From positions 52,591 to 116,590 of the forward strand of contig DAOTTU010000012.1 of assembly GCA_034437655.1 (NCBI GenBank): a stretch of DNA of 64,000 bases. Direction: 5' to 3'. Shown here in pieces: positions 43,901 through 51,837 of the stretch (the stretch's first letter is position 1; every line of letters starts with the position of its first letter). Made by a program: the position numbers and the translations under genes. The notes beneath the pieces are model-generated. The model saw nothing but the letters and a program-made list of their open reading frames with translations. It was not told the DNA's origin and did not search any database. This stretch comes from J027 sp034437655 (lineage in GTDB: Bacteria; Chloroflexota; Anaerolineae; Aggregatilineales; J027).

Positions 43901-44963
43901 CACGCAGAGCAAGGCTACAGGTGGTGTTTCTGCCATAGTTGCCGCCCAAGCTGTCATGCCAGGAGCTACCGGGGCTGTTAAAGAATGAGTTGTCGAGTTG
44001 CCAGTCGCACTCCGTAGAGCTACCTTCACCAGCGCGGTCAAGTGCAACTTGAAGTTCACCCGGGCCACCGCTGTCAAAGTGAATCACGCGCAGTGTAATG
44101 TTGGTGTTGCCAGAATGCGTGAAGCTCGTACGCACGGGGTTGGCTTTGTTAGGATCCCAGCCCCAATCGTCAACGACGCGCTGGACAGTGCTGCCATCGT
44201 CAATGTAGATGCGAATACCATCATCTTTGATGTAGTTGATTTCGTAGTCGCCGGGTTCAAGCTCCATGTCCAGTTCGAAGCGGGAACAGAAACTGGCACT
44301 AACGCCAGATTCGGGGGCACCGTCCCAATAGAAGTCGATGGTATCTACATCAATCGGGCCTGCCTTGCCTGCGACGGCTGTTTCACCTGTTGCGGCGTTG
44401 AAGATATTCCCGTTTTTGCAGTCACCAGTGCCGCTGCCACCCCAGTCCCAGTACGTCGCAGCCCACGGGCCATAGCCGTTGGTTTCGTCGTCTTCGTCAT
44501 AGAACTTGTCTTCGTTGCTGGCATCATCTTCGAACGGATAGTCGAAGTCGGTGTCCTCTGGGGTCGGGCTTGGCCCGGGGGTCGGTTCATCAGTTGGGGT
44601 AAAGGTCGGTGGCGGAATCGGTGTGTCCGACGGAATCGGTGTGTCACTGGGAATCGCCGATGGTGCCGGTAGTGTGTTCGGGGTCAATGGGGGTGACTCA
44701 GGCGTGTATGACGCCACAAATGTCACCACATCCCAGAACTCGGTTGGGTCCAGTGGATCTTGAGGGGTTGTTGTTTGTCCCAGCAAGTTATACACCGTAT
44801 TACTGAACACGTTACCGACCGCTGGCGCAGTAACTGCTAGAATTGCCACGAGGCCCATTACACCCAGTGCTAGAATCAGGGCGTATTCAATCAATGCCTG
44901 CCCTTTTTGTACCCGGGTGGTAATGAAACTTGGGCGGTTTTTCCTGGTTGGCGTTTTGCTCAT
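40971..44963 (-). CDS. Giant Flp-pilin-like adhesin with PA14 and repeated MAM/jelly-roll-like domains
   Basis: The 1330-residue protein starts with a class III (prepilin) signal: a basic leader to Gly21, then QALIEYALILALGVMGLV, giving Glu at +5 and Tyr at +6 as in Flp/Tad pilins. A Pro/Thr linker follows (about 85-145). Residues about 160-320 form a PA14-like domain (YGPWAATYWDW, DDGIRIYIDDGS); a second (QWSAEWFSRL, NNGVRMRVDGN) lies near 1090-1240. Between and after them are five similar beta-sandwich units, each opening with a D-SPGGNYD-like motif and closing with GWWIDDIEV or a variant. The design suggests a subunit placed by a pilus machine and exposing a long adhesive rod. No pilus assembly genes are nearby. 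A terminator lies downstream. Confidence 0.85.
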   Translation of the reverse strand: MSKTPTRKNRPSFITTRVQKGQALIEYALILALGVMGLVAILAVTAPAVGNVFSNTVYNLLGQTTTPQDPLDPTEFWDVVTFVASYTPESPPLTPNTLPAPSAIPSDTPIPSDTPIPPPTFTPTDEPTPGPSPTPEDTDFDYPFEDDASNEDKFYDEDDETNGYGPWAATYWDWGGSGTGDCKNGNIFNAATGETAVAGKAGPIDVDTIDFYWDGAPESGVSASFCSRFELDMELEPGDYEINYIKDDGIRIYIDDGSTVQRVVDDWGWDPNKANPVRTSFTHSGNTNITLRVIHFDSGGPGELQVALDRAGEGSSTECDWQLDNSFFNSPGSSWHDSLGGNYGRNTTCSLALRGTLNLDGSVEPKLVFQSAYDLNNFDDAVVSIAVAGSGQWRDMTVHRGSAQNMSFSRQEIDLVNFAADDGNSYDFSGQQIEIRFTLIADGSNEDNGWWIDDIEVKEVPEPVYYIGSFRDDAERAPSNDDIFWDVDGDWAIVTEEARSGGSSWHDSPGGNYDNDSDTSMTLNGRLDLSPASPIPVEAPEIAFWHQYEIDPVDRILVEASLNKSDWTALPTRTIDGFNPTGSPIVTGEAEDREWSFVRADLSDYIGEAAVYIRFRLLADNNRDDPGWWIDDIEFRNRPTGTVSNQYCDDFDSGLGNWIVSGDWGLDADYSYSGSSSFADSPDGNYDAGSNYVAEFVPYLDLSTATRPVLVFWHQWRLHKSNNTEDSIIVEVSTDDGETWTALFDYTDEGPFPGNDTVTLSDFGRYDWNETWKREVIELHSYIGFPGPSDDVPGLKVRLRLDARNDPGDRSDGWYIDDFCYTDMIDPVVPVPFADDMDAGSNNWIPNGTWENVTERARSGSAWSDSPGGGGNQNYEDWHWNILELRPTIDLTGTTNPALYYWVWTRLNDDDRFKVEFVETDVNGRRLTDWAVLPNTQVDGDFENEAFTRYEADLTPHVGKYIRLRFVMDSLPNGSTDSGVHLDDLRIIDRAVEEVVVPPSYTEDFSTIGFGEWVLEHEWDRVLVERDNLFPPGQWSAEWFSRLRYDPTGTGTSWQNFYFADNNDVDCDNLIELDAAWSQGTTTENDLNFDWGGGNPNIINGDTGNGNVSDFWGVRFTRVVFFESETTVSFDGRANNGVRMRVDGNVERDWGFNGWPNGPNANNCFYNNLDYDHPEILNDPYTFLPGTYTVQIEFYETTNSANFQMDFAGESQALHDSPGGNYDNDINVVSELEAQIDLTGFGVGDNPALVWDQRYNINGSDQIYVEISTDGGFTWASIYDNDGTNWDWHTEIADLTAYNGQLINVRFRLEKLNNNTNRDGWWIDNVEVRN

Positions 44964-44996
44964 AAACCGCTATCCTCTACAGCCATTATTTTCAAT

Positions 44997-45024
44997 TTGG
45001 TTCGTTACACAATATAGCTATACT
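44997..45024 (+). promoter_or_regulatory. Promoter of folD
   Basis: TTGGTT (44997-45002) and TATACT (45019-45024) are 16 bases apart, about 90 bases upstream of the folD ATG at 45117. It lies in the divergent region shared with the adhesin gene. Confidence 0.5.
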
Positions 45025-45116
45025 AATCTTACCTGATGCTCGCAAGATTGTGCGCGTTTTTTTGTAGGCATTTTGTAGGAACTCGTTTACAAACGCACGC
45101 CAGAAAGAGGTTGCTT

Positions 45117-45992
45117 ATGATTATTGATGGGAAAGCCGTTGCCAGGCGCATTCGTAGTGAAATCGCTACCACTGTTAGCACACTCCAAGCCGACCATAAC
45201 CTCACCCCCGGGTTGGCTGCCGTACTGGTTGGTGAAAATCCAGCCTCACAGACCTATGTCCGTATGAAGCGTCGCGCCTGCGAGAAAGTCGGCATGACGT
45301 CATTCTTGCACGAGCTGCCGCCCGATGTTCCGCAGGCAGAACTAGAGGCACTGGTGCAGCAACTCAACGCCGACCCGACTGTGCATGGTATTCTGGTACA
45401 GCTCCCGCTACCAGATCACATTGATGAAGAAGCCGTACTGGCTGCGATCAGCCTTGAAAAAGACGTAGATGGCTTCCACCCGGTCAACATCGGCCGCCTG
45501 GCCATGAAAGGACGTGACCCACTTTTTACACCCGCCACCCCGACTGGCTGCATGGTCCTATTAGACGAGGTTGGAGTTGACTATAACGGCGCGAACGCGG
45601 TTGTACTTGGACGTAGTAATATTGTGGGCTTGCCCGCAGCACTCATGCTCGTGAAGCGTAATGCAACCGTTACAATCGTCCACAGTCGCACCAGAAACCC
45701 GCAGGCAATTACCCGGGAAGCCGATATTATCATCGCAGCAGTGGGCCGGCCGCATATGGTCACGGCCGAATGGGTAAAGCCCGGCGCGACGGTGATTGAC
45801 GTTGGCACCAACCGCATTGATGATCCCACACACGCAAAAGGCTATTACCTGACAGGTGATGTTGACTTTGACAGCGTGCAGCCCGTTGCCGGTGCTATTT
45901 CACCGTCACCCGGTGGCGTTGGCCCGATGACGATTGCCATGTTACTCAGCAACACCCTGAAAGCGGCCAGGCTAACAGTTGGGGAGGTGTAG
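45117..45992 (+). CDS. folD: Methylenetetrahydrofolate dehydrogenase / cyclohydrolase
   Basis: The 291-residue protein matches FolD: PGLAAVLVGENPASQTYVRMK with the catalytic Lys region, GILVQLPLP, KDVDGFHPVN, TPATPTGCM, the NADP-binding VLGRSNIVGLPAA, VHSRT, and the closing SPSPGGVGPMTIAML. It interconverts 5,10-methylene-, methenyl- and 10-formyl-tetrahydrofolate in the cytoplasm. The ATG at 45117 has AAAGAGG six bases upstream; an in-frame TTG or ATG further up would add a non-conserved leader. The next gene overlaps the 3' end by 14 bases. Confidence 0.96.
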   Translation: MIIDGKAVARRIRSEIATTVSTLQADHNLTPGLAAVLVGENPASQTYVRMKRRACEKVGMTSFLHELPPDVPQAELEALVQQLNADPTVHGILVQLPLPDHIDEEAVLAAISLEKDVDGFHPVNIGRLAMKGRDPLFTPATPTGCMVLLDEVGVDYNGANAVVLGRSNIVGLPAALMLVKRNATVTIVHSRTRNPQAITREADIIIAAVGRPHMVTAEWVKPGATVIDVGTNRIDDPTHAKGYYLTGDVDFDSVQPVAGAISPSPGGVGPMTIAMLLSNTLKAARLTVGEV

Positions 45993-46728
45993 TTTCTACA
46001 CGTCAGCGACAATTACCCTGTTTGGACTTACCCTCACCAATCTGGATGAGGGGCACGAAATTTTGATGGCACGCGCAATATCTGACCTTCAAGCCGAGGG
46101 CTACACCCTCCCAGAAGCAGTTGATCCGATGTGGTTGACACTGGGAAATGTACGTACAGACATTCCTACCTTAACCACTGCGCGGCGGGTTTCGCTGTTG
46201 CCAATTTTAAAGCTGCTATGGAACGGTTTTTTCTGTAGCAAACATGACCACCCGCGCCATGCGATGCGCTGCAAGGGGCAACAGGTGCCAGATGCCTATG
46301 CACACATGCGGCGAATTCTGCGGGAACGCTTCACCGAAGGCTGCGACCCAACGCGGAGCTGGCAAGAGCGCGCCCTCAGCTTCGGTAGTGGGTTGCATAC
46401 CTTGCAAGATAGCTATTGCATCGCACATACAACCCGTATCGACAACGGTGATGCTTATTCTGCCTTGATCGACATGCACACCTGGCCCAGCAGAGAACAT
46501 CCATTCACGACGAAAAAAGACGCTGTCTGGCAAGATGCCGCGCAAACGGCATTACGGCCAGATGCGGCGGCGGCTGTGATGGCGACGGCGGCCGCGCTTA
46601 AAATTTTTATCGCTCAGGATGTCACTTCACTGGACGAGTTTTTTGCGCAATATGTCGCTTTTCGTGAAGACATTGCCCGCCAGCGTCACCCTGAACACCA
46701 ACGCTCGGAGAATGGTATTTCGACATGA
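45979..46728 (+). CDS. Zinc-dependent phospholipase C-like protein, function unproven
   Basis: The 249-residue product has His and Asp residues placed as in the zinc phospholipase C / S1-P1 nuclease superfamily: an early NLDEGHEIL, LGNVRTDIPT, KHDHPRH, GSGLHTLQDSYCIAHT (the core LHxLQD...H motif) and DMHTWPSREHPF. The core motif is well conserved, but the N-terminal Trp typical of secreted enzymes is not seen and there is no signal peptide, so it would be cytoplasmic. The start is a TTG overlapping folD by 14 bases and lacks a clear ribosome site, so the N-terminus is uncertain. It ends in an ATGA overlap with the amidohydrolase gene. The substrate is unknown. Confidence 0.65.
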   Translation: MGRCSFYTSATITLFGLTLTNLDEGHEILMARAISDLQAEGYTLPEAVDPMWLTLGNVRTDIPTLTTARRVSLLPILKLLWNGFFCSKHDHPRHAMRCKGQQVPDAYAHMRRILRERFTEGCDPTRSWQERALSFGSGLHTLQDSYCIAHTTRIDNGDAYSALIDMHTWPSREHPFTTKKDAVWQDAAQTALRPDAAAAVMATAAALKIFIAQDVTSLDEFFAQYVAFREDIARQRHPEHQRSENGIST

Positions 46729-48086
46729 CTACACTCCTCGTCAAAAATATTCATACCCTTGTCACGATGGACGACGAACGCCGTGAGTTGACCAACGCTG
46801 CTATTTTCGTGCGTGACAACGTCATTGAACAGGTTGGCTCTACGGTCGATTTACCCACGACGGCTGACGAGGTGCTTGACTTGCAGGGGCGGCACGTGGT
46901 GTTACCCGGCCTTGTCAACACGCACCACCATCTCTATCAAAGCCTGACGCGAGTCGTTGCTGCTGCACAAAACGCAGAACTATTCGATTGGCTGAAATCG
47001 CTCTATCCCATCTGGCGTGGACTCACAGCAGAAATGATGCAGGTCAGCACACGGCTTGGCATCGCAGAATTGCTCCTGAGTGGCTGCACAACCGCCAGCG
47101 ACCACCACTACATCTACCCCAACGACTGCACGCTCGACGCGCAGATTGAGGCGGCTCAACAGACAGGCATCCGCTTTCATGCCAGTCGGGGCAGTATGAG
47201 CGTCGGTGAGAGCAAAGGTGGGTTACCACCGGATTCTGTTGTAGAGGATGAAGCCTTTATCCTCAAAGACACACAGCGCCTCATCGAAACCTATCATGAT
47301 GCAGACCCCTTTGCCATGTTACGGATCACGGTTGCGCCGTGTTCACCATTTACCGTGTCGCTGGACTTGATGCGCGAAGCGGCGATGCTAGCCCGTAGCT
47401 ATAGCAAGGTACGCCTGCACACGCATCTTGCTGAAACCCAGCCCGACGTTGCCTATAGCCTCGAGCAGTTTGGCCTTAAACCCGGCGATTATGCTGAAGA
47501 AGTTGGCTGGATCGGTGATGATGTCTGGCATGCACATTGCGTCCACCTCAGCGATGAAGCCATCACCAAATTTGGGAACAGCGGCACGGGCATTGCGCAT
47601 TGCCCGGTGAGCAACCTGCGTCTGGGAAGTGGTATCGCAAAAGTACGGCTTATGCTGGATCGGGGCGTTCCGGTGGGACTAGGTGTGGACGGTTCAGCCT
47701 CCAATGACAGCGGGCATCTGCTGGCCGAAGCACGGATGGCGATGCTGGTGGCGCGGGCCAATCAAGACCCGGCCGGACTCAATGCACGCGAAGCGCTAGA
47801 AATTGCAACACGCGGCGGGGCACAGGTGTTGGGGCGTCTGGATGACATTGGCAGCATTGAACCGGGCAAAGCAGCAGATTTTATCGCCTTTAACGTTGAT
47901 ACAGTGGCCTTCGCCGGGGCACAGCATGATAGTGTTGCCGCATTGGTCTTTTGCACACCGCCGACCGTAGACTATAGCATCATCAATGGCAAAATTGTCG
48001 TGCAAGCGGGACAGTTAACGACGCTTGACTTACCGCCACTTATCACTGAACACAACCGATTGTCAAAGGTGCTGATGAACGGTTAG
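46725..48086 (+). CDS. Amidohydrolase, probable 8-oxoguanine deaminase
   Basis: The 453-residue protein is a TIM-barrel amidohydrolase with the metal ligands of the deaminase branch: NTHHHLYQ, then THLAET, HAHCVHL and the Asp in GVDGSASNDS. The segment ASRGSMSVGESKGGLPPDSV is characteristic of 8-oxoguanine and related purine or triazine deaminases (family of AtzB-like and 8-oxoguanine deaminase enzymes). It would convert 8-oxoguanine to urate. Guanine deaminase is the nearest alternative. It overlaps the upstream gene by four bases and the opposing J-domain gene by four bases (TTAG). Confidence 0.88.
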   Translation: MTTLLVKNIHTLVTMDDERRELTNAAIFVRDNVIEQVGSTVDLPTTADEVLDLQGRHVVLPGLVNTHHHLYQSLTRVVAAAQNAELFDWLKSLYPIWRGLTAEMMQVSTRLGIAELLLSGCTTASDHHYIYPNDCTLDAQIEAAQQTGIRFHASRGSMSVGESKGGLPPDSVVEDEAFILKDTQRLIETYHDADPFAMLRITVAPCSPFTVSLDLMREAAMLARSYSKVRLHTHLAETQPDVAYSLEQFGLKPGDYAEEVGWIGDDVWHAHCVHLSDEAITKFGNSGTGIAHCPVSNLRLGSGIAKVRLMLDRGVPVGLGVDGSASNDSGHLLAEARMAMLVARANQDPAGLNAREALEIATRGGAQVLGRLDDIGSIEPGKAADFIAFNVDTVAFAGAQHDSVAALVFCTPPTVDYSIINGKIVVQAGQLTTLDLPPLITEHNRLSKVLMNG

Positions 48087-48892
48087 CTGAACTGCTGCAT
48101 CAGGATTTTGTAGGCCTGATTGATTTCTTGCATGCGGTGTTTGGCTTCTGGTGAGGGGTTGAGGTCCGGGTGATATTGACGGGCTAAGCGTCGATAGGCG
48201 GCTCGTACCTGCGCCTCGCTGGCATCAACCGGGAGTTCCAACACTACATAATGCTCACGACTGGCACGGCTGTTCGTTTTTCCGTTCAAATGCTGATAAG
48301 CACGTTGTTCGGCGGAGCCCCGGCGTTGTTGTGACTGTTGACGGTAGGCTTGCGAAAACGAGGCGCGTTGCCCGGCGTCGAAGCCTGTGTATTCAACCTG
48401 TGTCTTGAAATTGACCGTGCCCCAGAAGCCTTGAATAGGGAACCCGGTTTCGACATGTCCACAGGTCAGGTCGCGGGGATCAATCGGCGCACCGTAGATG
48501 ATGCTTTTGCCTGCGGTGTCGTTGCCTGCACTGCGTACCGAGACCGGGACGACCTGCACGGCACCGTTGTGACTGTGGTAGGTATAAATCGTGCCATGAT
48601 AAAGCGTCTGCACGGTGTTCAGGAACGGCGAAAGTATCACATGTGTTGCATGTGGCGGCAACAGTTTGGCATCCAGCACAAATAAACTGTAGATACCGCG
48701 CATGGTGTTGTCACAGAGCGCCTGTTGCATGGCCCGTGCCGAAAGCCGCATATCGGTGAAATAGATCACAACAAGTTCACCTGCATCGGTGTGCAAGACG
48801 ATGTAACGGTCGTCATTGACGCGCACACGGCTGAATTGCTGCGTTTGTTCCAATTGCTGGCAAAACTGGTATAGGGCGGCGACCCGTTGCAT
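48083..48892 (-). CDS. Protein with C-terminal J domain, second of a tandem pair
   Basis: The 269-residue protein ends with a J domain (about 205-269): YVVLELPVDASEAQVRAAYRRL and the Hsp70-contacting HPD in YHPDLNPSPEAK. The N-terminal 190 residues are a separate domain (RYIVLHTDAGELVVIYFTD, GIYSLFVLDAKLLPP, YHGTIYTYHSHNGAV) shared in outline with the preceding gene. A short polar linker (QQSQQRRGSAEQR) joins them. J domains recruit DnaK and stimulate its ATPase; the N-terminal domain may pick the client. The upstream paralogue ends five bases before this start. No DnaK gene is nearby. Confidence 0.88.
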   Translation of the reverse strand: MQRVAALYQFCQQLEQTQQFSRVRVNDDRYIVLHTDAGELVVIYFTDMRLSARAMQQALCDNTMRGIYSLFVLDAKLLPPHATHVILSPFLNTVQTLYHGTIYTYHSHNGAVQVVPVSVRSAGNDTAGKSIIYGAPIDPRDLTCGHVETGFPIQGFWGTVNFKTQVEYTGFDAGQRASFSQAYRQQSQQRRGSAEQRAYQHLNGKTNSRASREHYVVLELPVDASEAQVRAAYRRLARQYHPDLNPSPEAKHRMQEINQAYKILMQQFS

Positions 48893-48897
48893 GGCGT

Positions 48898-49677
48898 CTA
48901 TTTCCTCAAAATGTAGGTGGCTTTTACCAGCGCCGCATAGGCCTCATTGATGCGCTGCATTTGTGCTTTGGCTTCTGGCGAAGGGTTCACGTCGGGGTGT
49001 AGTTCGCGGGCCCGTTGACGATACGCCGCACGAATATCTTCGAACGAAGCCCCACGCGAAAGCCCCAGTGCTTCATAATGTTGATGGGCAGCGTAGCCTC
49101 GGTAGGTGGTGCTGCGCCTACGGCGTTTATGGGTGTTGCGGCCGCCATTGCCCCCGCCATATTTTGCCTGCCAGCGCTCAAAGCGGGCTCTGGGGTTGTA
49201 AGGTGGCCGCGCCCCAAAATCTGCCACACGCAAAATCGTCCGTTCCATTTCGACGTCGCGGCGATGGAGTTGTAATAGGTCAACGGGTGGGGCTACATAG
49301 AATTTGAGGTGTTCCTCTGGCCAGTCCATATAGACCGGCAACACTGAAATTTCATCGTCAAGCACCTTGTAGACATATGCTTTGCGTGGGTAGAAGATGT
49401 CCAGCATTGACAGCGTGGCTTCAAGCCGATCCGATTCCCCAAAAAGGATGTCACCGTCTAACACCAGCAGGCTATACAACGCTTGTTGACTGTTTTGCGC
49501 CAGAATATGCCCGAGATGGCGCGGGGTGGGGCACGTATCAAACAGATAGATAGCAACGCCGGGCGCGTTTTTCTCACTGATTAGTAGCGATTGCGCATCG
49601 AAGCGCTTGACCTGCGAAAAACACTGCGCGTGCTGCATGGTTCGGGCAAGGTGATGAAGGGGACGTTCGGCACGCAT
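48898..49677 (-). CDS. Protein with C-terminal J domain, first of a tandem pair
   Basis: The 259-residue protein has the same order as its neighbour: an N-terminal domain (SLLISEKNAPGVAIYLFDT, ALYSLLVLDGDILFGE, YPRKAYVYKVLDDEISVLPVY), a basic Gly/Arg linker (GGGNGGRNTHKRRRRS), and a J domain with YEALGLSRGASFEDIRAAYRQR and HPDVNPSPEAK. The two J domains are close, while the N-terminal domains are more diverged, indicating an old duplication. Both have a strand such as LFVLDAKLL / LLVLDGDIL at the same place. The product should act with DnaK on a specific target that I cannot identify. Confidence 0.88.
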   Translation of the reverse strand: MRAERPLHHLARTMQHAQCFSQVKRFDAQSLLISEKNAPGVAIYLFDTCPTPRHLGHILAQNSQQALYSLLVLDGDILFGESDRLEATLSMLDIFYPRKAYVYKVLDDEISVLPVYMDWPEEHLKFYVAPPVDLLQLHRRDVEMERTILRVADFGARPPYNPRARFERWQAKYGGGNGGRNTHKRRRRSTTYRGYAAHQHYEALGLSRGASFEDIRAAYRQRARELHPDVNPSPEAKAQMQRINEAYAALVKATYILRK

Positions 49678-49790
49678 GGCGGTTGGTGATCGCTTTCGTA
49701 CTGTGTTTGGCTGTGATGGTTGCTTGTGTTCTTAACGGTTGTCTGGCAAGCTAGCAGGAATAATTCTTTTGCTTGTTTGGAGTCTCGCTT

Positions 49791-51188
49791 ATGTCAGACA
49801 AACTGATGATTACAAATGGTCGAGTTGTTTCTCGGTCCGATGTTATCACGGCTGATGTTCTCGTAGAAGGGGAGACCATCGTTGGGATGACAACACCGGG
49901 CGCGGTCGCGTGGGAAGATGCACGCCGCATTGACGCCAGCGGATTATACGTGCTGCCCGGTCTTGTGGACCCCCACACCCACATTCAGCTTGACACCGGG
50001 ATTTTCCAGACTGCCGACGACTGGGAAATCGGGACACGGGTCGCCGCTTATGGTGGCGTGACGACTGTTGTAGACTTTGCCACGCAATTCCCCGGCCAGA
50101 CATTTCCGCAAGCGCTTGAAAACCGCCTGCAAGAGTCCGCACCTGCCTATATCGACTACAGCTTTCACATGATGGTCACTGACCCGCCTGCGGATGACGC
50201 TGCGTACACGGCCGCGCTTGCCGAATTGCGGGATTTAGGTGTACCGAGCATCAAACTCTACACCACTTACCAGCCGAACTACTACATGGATGATGCTGAC
50301 CTGTTGCGTACCTTCCAGGCCTTACCACCGGATATGCTGGCCCTCATCCACTGTGAAAACGACGCGATTGTCACCGCTGCAATCGACGCCCTGACCGCAG
50401 CAGGGAATACGAGTTGGCGTTTTCATGCGCAGAGCCGGCCGCCGCAGGCTGAACATGAGGCGGTGCAGCGTGTGTTGCATTTAGCTACATTGGGGCAGGC
50501 CAATGCATACATCGTGCATTGTTCGCACGCCAACACAATTACGGGCATTTTGAACAATCAGCACTATCAGAATCAAGACGCGGCTGGTATTGCACTCTTT
50601 TTCGAGACATGTCCACAATATTTCGCGCTCGATACCATGCGTTATGAGAGCGCCACACCTGAGCATTTCATCTTACAACCGCCTTTGCGTGACCCTGAAT
50701 CCACTCAGGCTATGCAGATGCTGTGCCTGGAAGCGGATGTCATCTCCACCGACCACTGCGACTATACCCTCGCCCAGAAGCAAGAGTTCGATACCTTCGT
50801 CAAAACGCCCGGCGGCCTGCCCGGCTTAGAAACCAGCCTGCAACTGACCTTCACCACGCTCGCTTACTTGCCGCTCGAAGACCGCCTGCAAGTGATCGTC
50901 GATAAAATGGCAAGCACCCCGGCGCAAATCTTCGGATTATATCCGCAGAAAGGTGCATTGTTGCCCGGTAGCGATGCTGACATTGTGCTTTACGATCCTC
51001 AGCCAGAGGTCGCACTAACACAAACGAATCTTCATACGATTGGCGGGTATAGCCCCTACGAAGGCATGACGGTTCAGGGGCGCGTGCATACCACCATCAG
51101 CCGGGGGACTATTTTGGTTGAGGGCGGCATGTTTACAGGGGAAACAGGCCGTGGGCAATTCTTAGCAGCGCGCTCATTTACACCGTGA
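49791..51188 (+). CDS. Dihydropyrimidinase / hydantoinase family
   Basis: The 465-residue protein is a cyclic amidohydrolase with a binuclear metal site: DPHTHIQL, the carboxylated Lys in PSIKLYTTY, then LIHCEND, VHCSHANT and STDHCDYT. It resembles dihydropyrimidinase, which opens dihydrouracil to N-carbamoyl-beta-alanine, or a D-hydantoinase. GGAG lies eight bases before the ATG at 49791. The GGLPGLETSL segment also fits. The gene is followed by the nuo operon promoters. No dihydropyrimidine dehydrogenase or beta-ureidopropionase lies nearby, so the substrate range is uncertain. Confidence 0.88.
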   Translation: MSDKLMITNGRVVSRSDVITADVLVEGETIVGMTTPGAVAWEDARRIDASGLYVLPGLVDPHTHIQLDTGIFQTADDWEIGTRVAAYGGVTTVVDFATQFPGQTFPQALENRLQESAPAYIDYSFHMMVTDPPADDAAYTAALAELRDLGVPSIKLYTTYQPNYYMDDADLLRTFQALPPDMLALIHCENDAIVTAAIDALTAAGNTSWRFHAQSRPPQAEHEAVQRVLHLATLGQANAYIVHCSHANTITGILNNQHYQNQDAAGIALFFETCPQYFALDTMRYESATPEHFILQPPLRDPESTQAMQMLCLEADVISTDHCDYTLAQKQEFDTFVKTPGGLPGLETSLQLTFTTLAYLPLEDRLQVIVDKMASTPAQIFGLYPQKGALLPGSDADIVLYDPQPEVALTQTNLHTIGGYSPYEGMTVQGRVHTTISRGTILVEGGMFTGETGRGQFLAARSFTP

Positions 51189-51228
51189 ATATGAAAACAA
51201 AATAATCGTGTGAAAAATGGCACAATTT

Positions 51229-51257
51229 TTGTCAGCTTGGGAACGCTGTGCTAGAAT
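51229..51257 (+). promoter_or_regulatory. Nuo operon promoter P1
   Basis: TTGTCA (51229-51234) and TAGAAT (51252-51257) are separated by 17 bases. The transcript would start near 51264, about 117 bases before nuoA. Confidence 0.65.
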
Positions 51258-51295
51258 GTCCCGCTAGTACATACTTCACAGCTAAGTGAATGTCG

Positions 51296-51324
51296 TTGCA
51301 ACGCATGGCTGCGTGCGCTATACT
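51296..51324 (+). promoter_or_regulatory. Nuo operon promoter P2
   Basis: TTGCAA (51296-51301) and TATACT (51319-51324) are separated by 17 bases, 67 bases downstream of P1. The transcript would begin about 50 bases before the nuoA ATG, which has GGAGG upstream. Confidence 0.6.
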
Positions 51325-51380
51325 CACGCCGCGTTGGACTCATATAACACTAACGTTCTGTTGCGGAGGTAAACAGGTAG

Positions 51381-51740
51381 ATGGAACTTAGCCAATGGGC
51401 ATTTATTGCAGCCGCTTTCGTGATAGCCCCTATTTTGCCCATCGTGCCAATTATGTTGGCACAATTGCTGGCACCACGTCGACCGTCTGAAACCAAAGTC
51501 GATGTCTATGAATGTGGTGTCGAAACTGTCGGCGACACATGGGGACAGATCAAAATACAGTACTATCTTTATGCGATCATTTTTTTGGTGTTTGACGTTG
51601 AAATGGTGTTCTTGTTCCCTTGGGCGGTCGCGCTGGATGGACTCGATTTTAGCGCTTACCTGGCAGGACTGGTCTTCATCTTTCTGCTGGTTGAAGGGTT
51701 AATTTATGCCTGGCGCAAAGGCGCGCTGGAATGGTCTTAG
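51381..51740 (+). CDS. nuoA: NADH-quinone oxidoreductase subunit A
   Basis: This 119-residue membrane subunit has three helices and the conserved loop YECGVE followed by KIQYYLYAIIFLVFDVEMVFLFPWA, both diagnostic of NuoA/ND3. It helps couple the quinone site to proton pumping in complex I. It is the first gene of the operon behind tandem promoters. A 97-base gap with no gene separates it from nuoH; in a full operon nuoB, C and D would lie here. Confidence 0.96.
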   Translation: MELSQWAFIAAAFVIAPILPIVPIMLAQLLAPRRPSETKVDVYECGVETVGDTWGQIKIQYYLYAIIFLVFDVEMVFLFPWAVALDGLDFSAYLAGLVFIFLLVEGLIYAWRKGALEWS

Positions 51741-51837
51741 CTTTGACCTGCTCGCGGAAGCAATGATGCCCCGTTCAGCCTGCCCTGGAGCGCACACAAC
51801 AACACATCGCCGCTAGAGATTTTGGTATGGGAGAACT

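Noticed and set aside
45036..45116. Upstream extension of folD
   Set aside because: The added 27 residues are not FolD-like; the ATG at 45117 has AAAGAGG six bases upstream and begins the conserved N-terminus.
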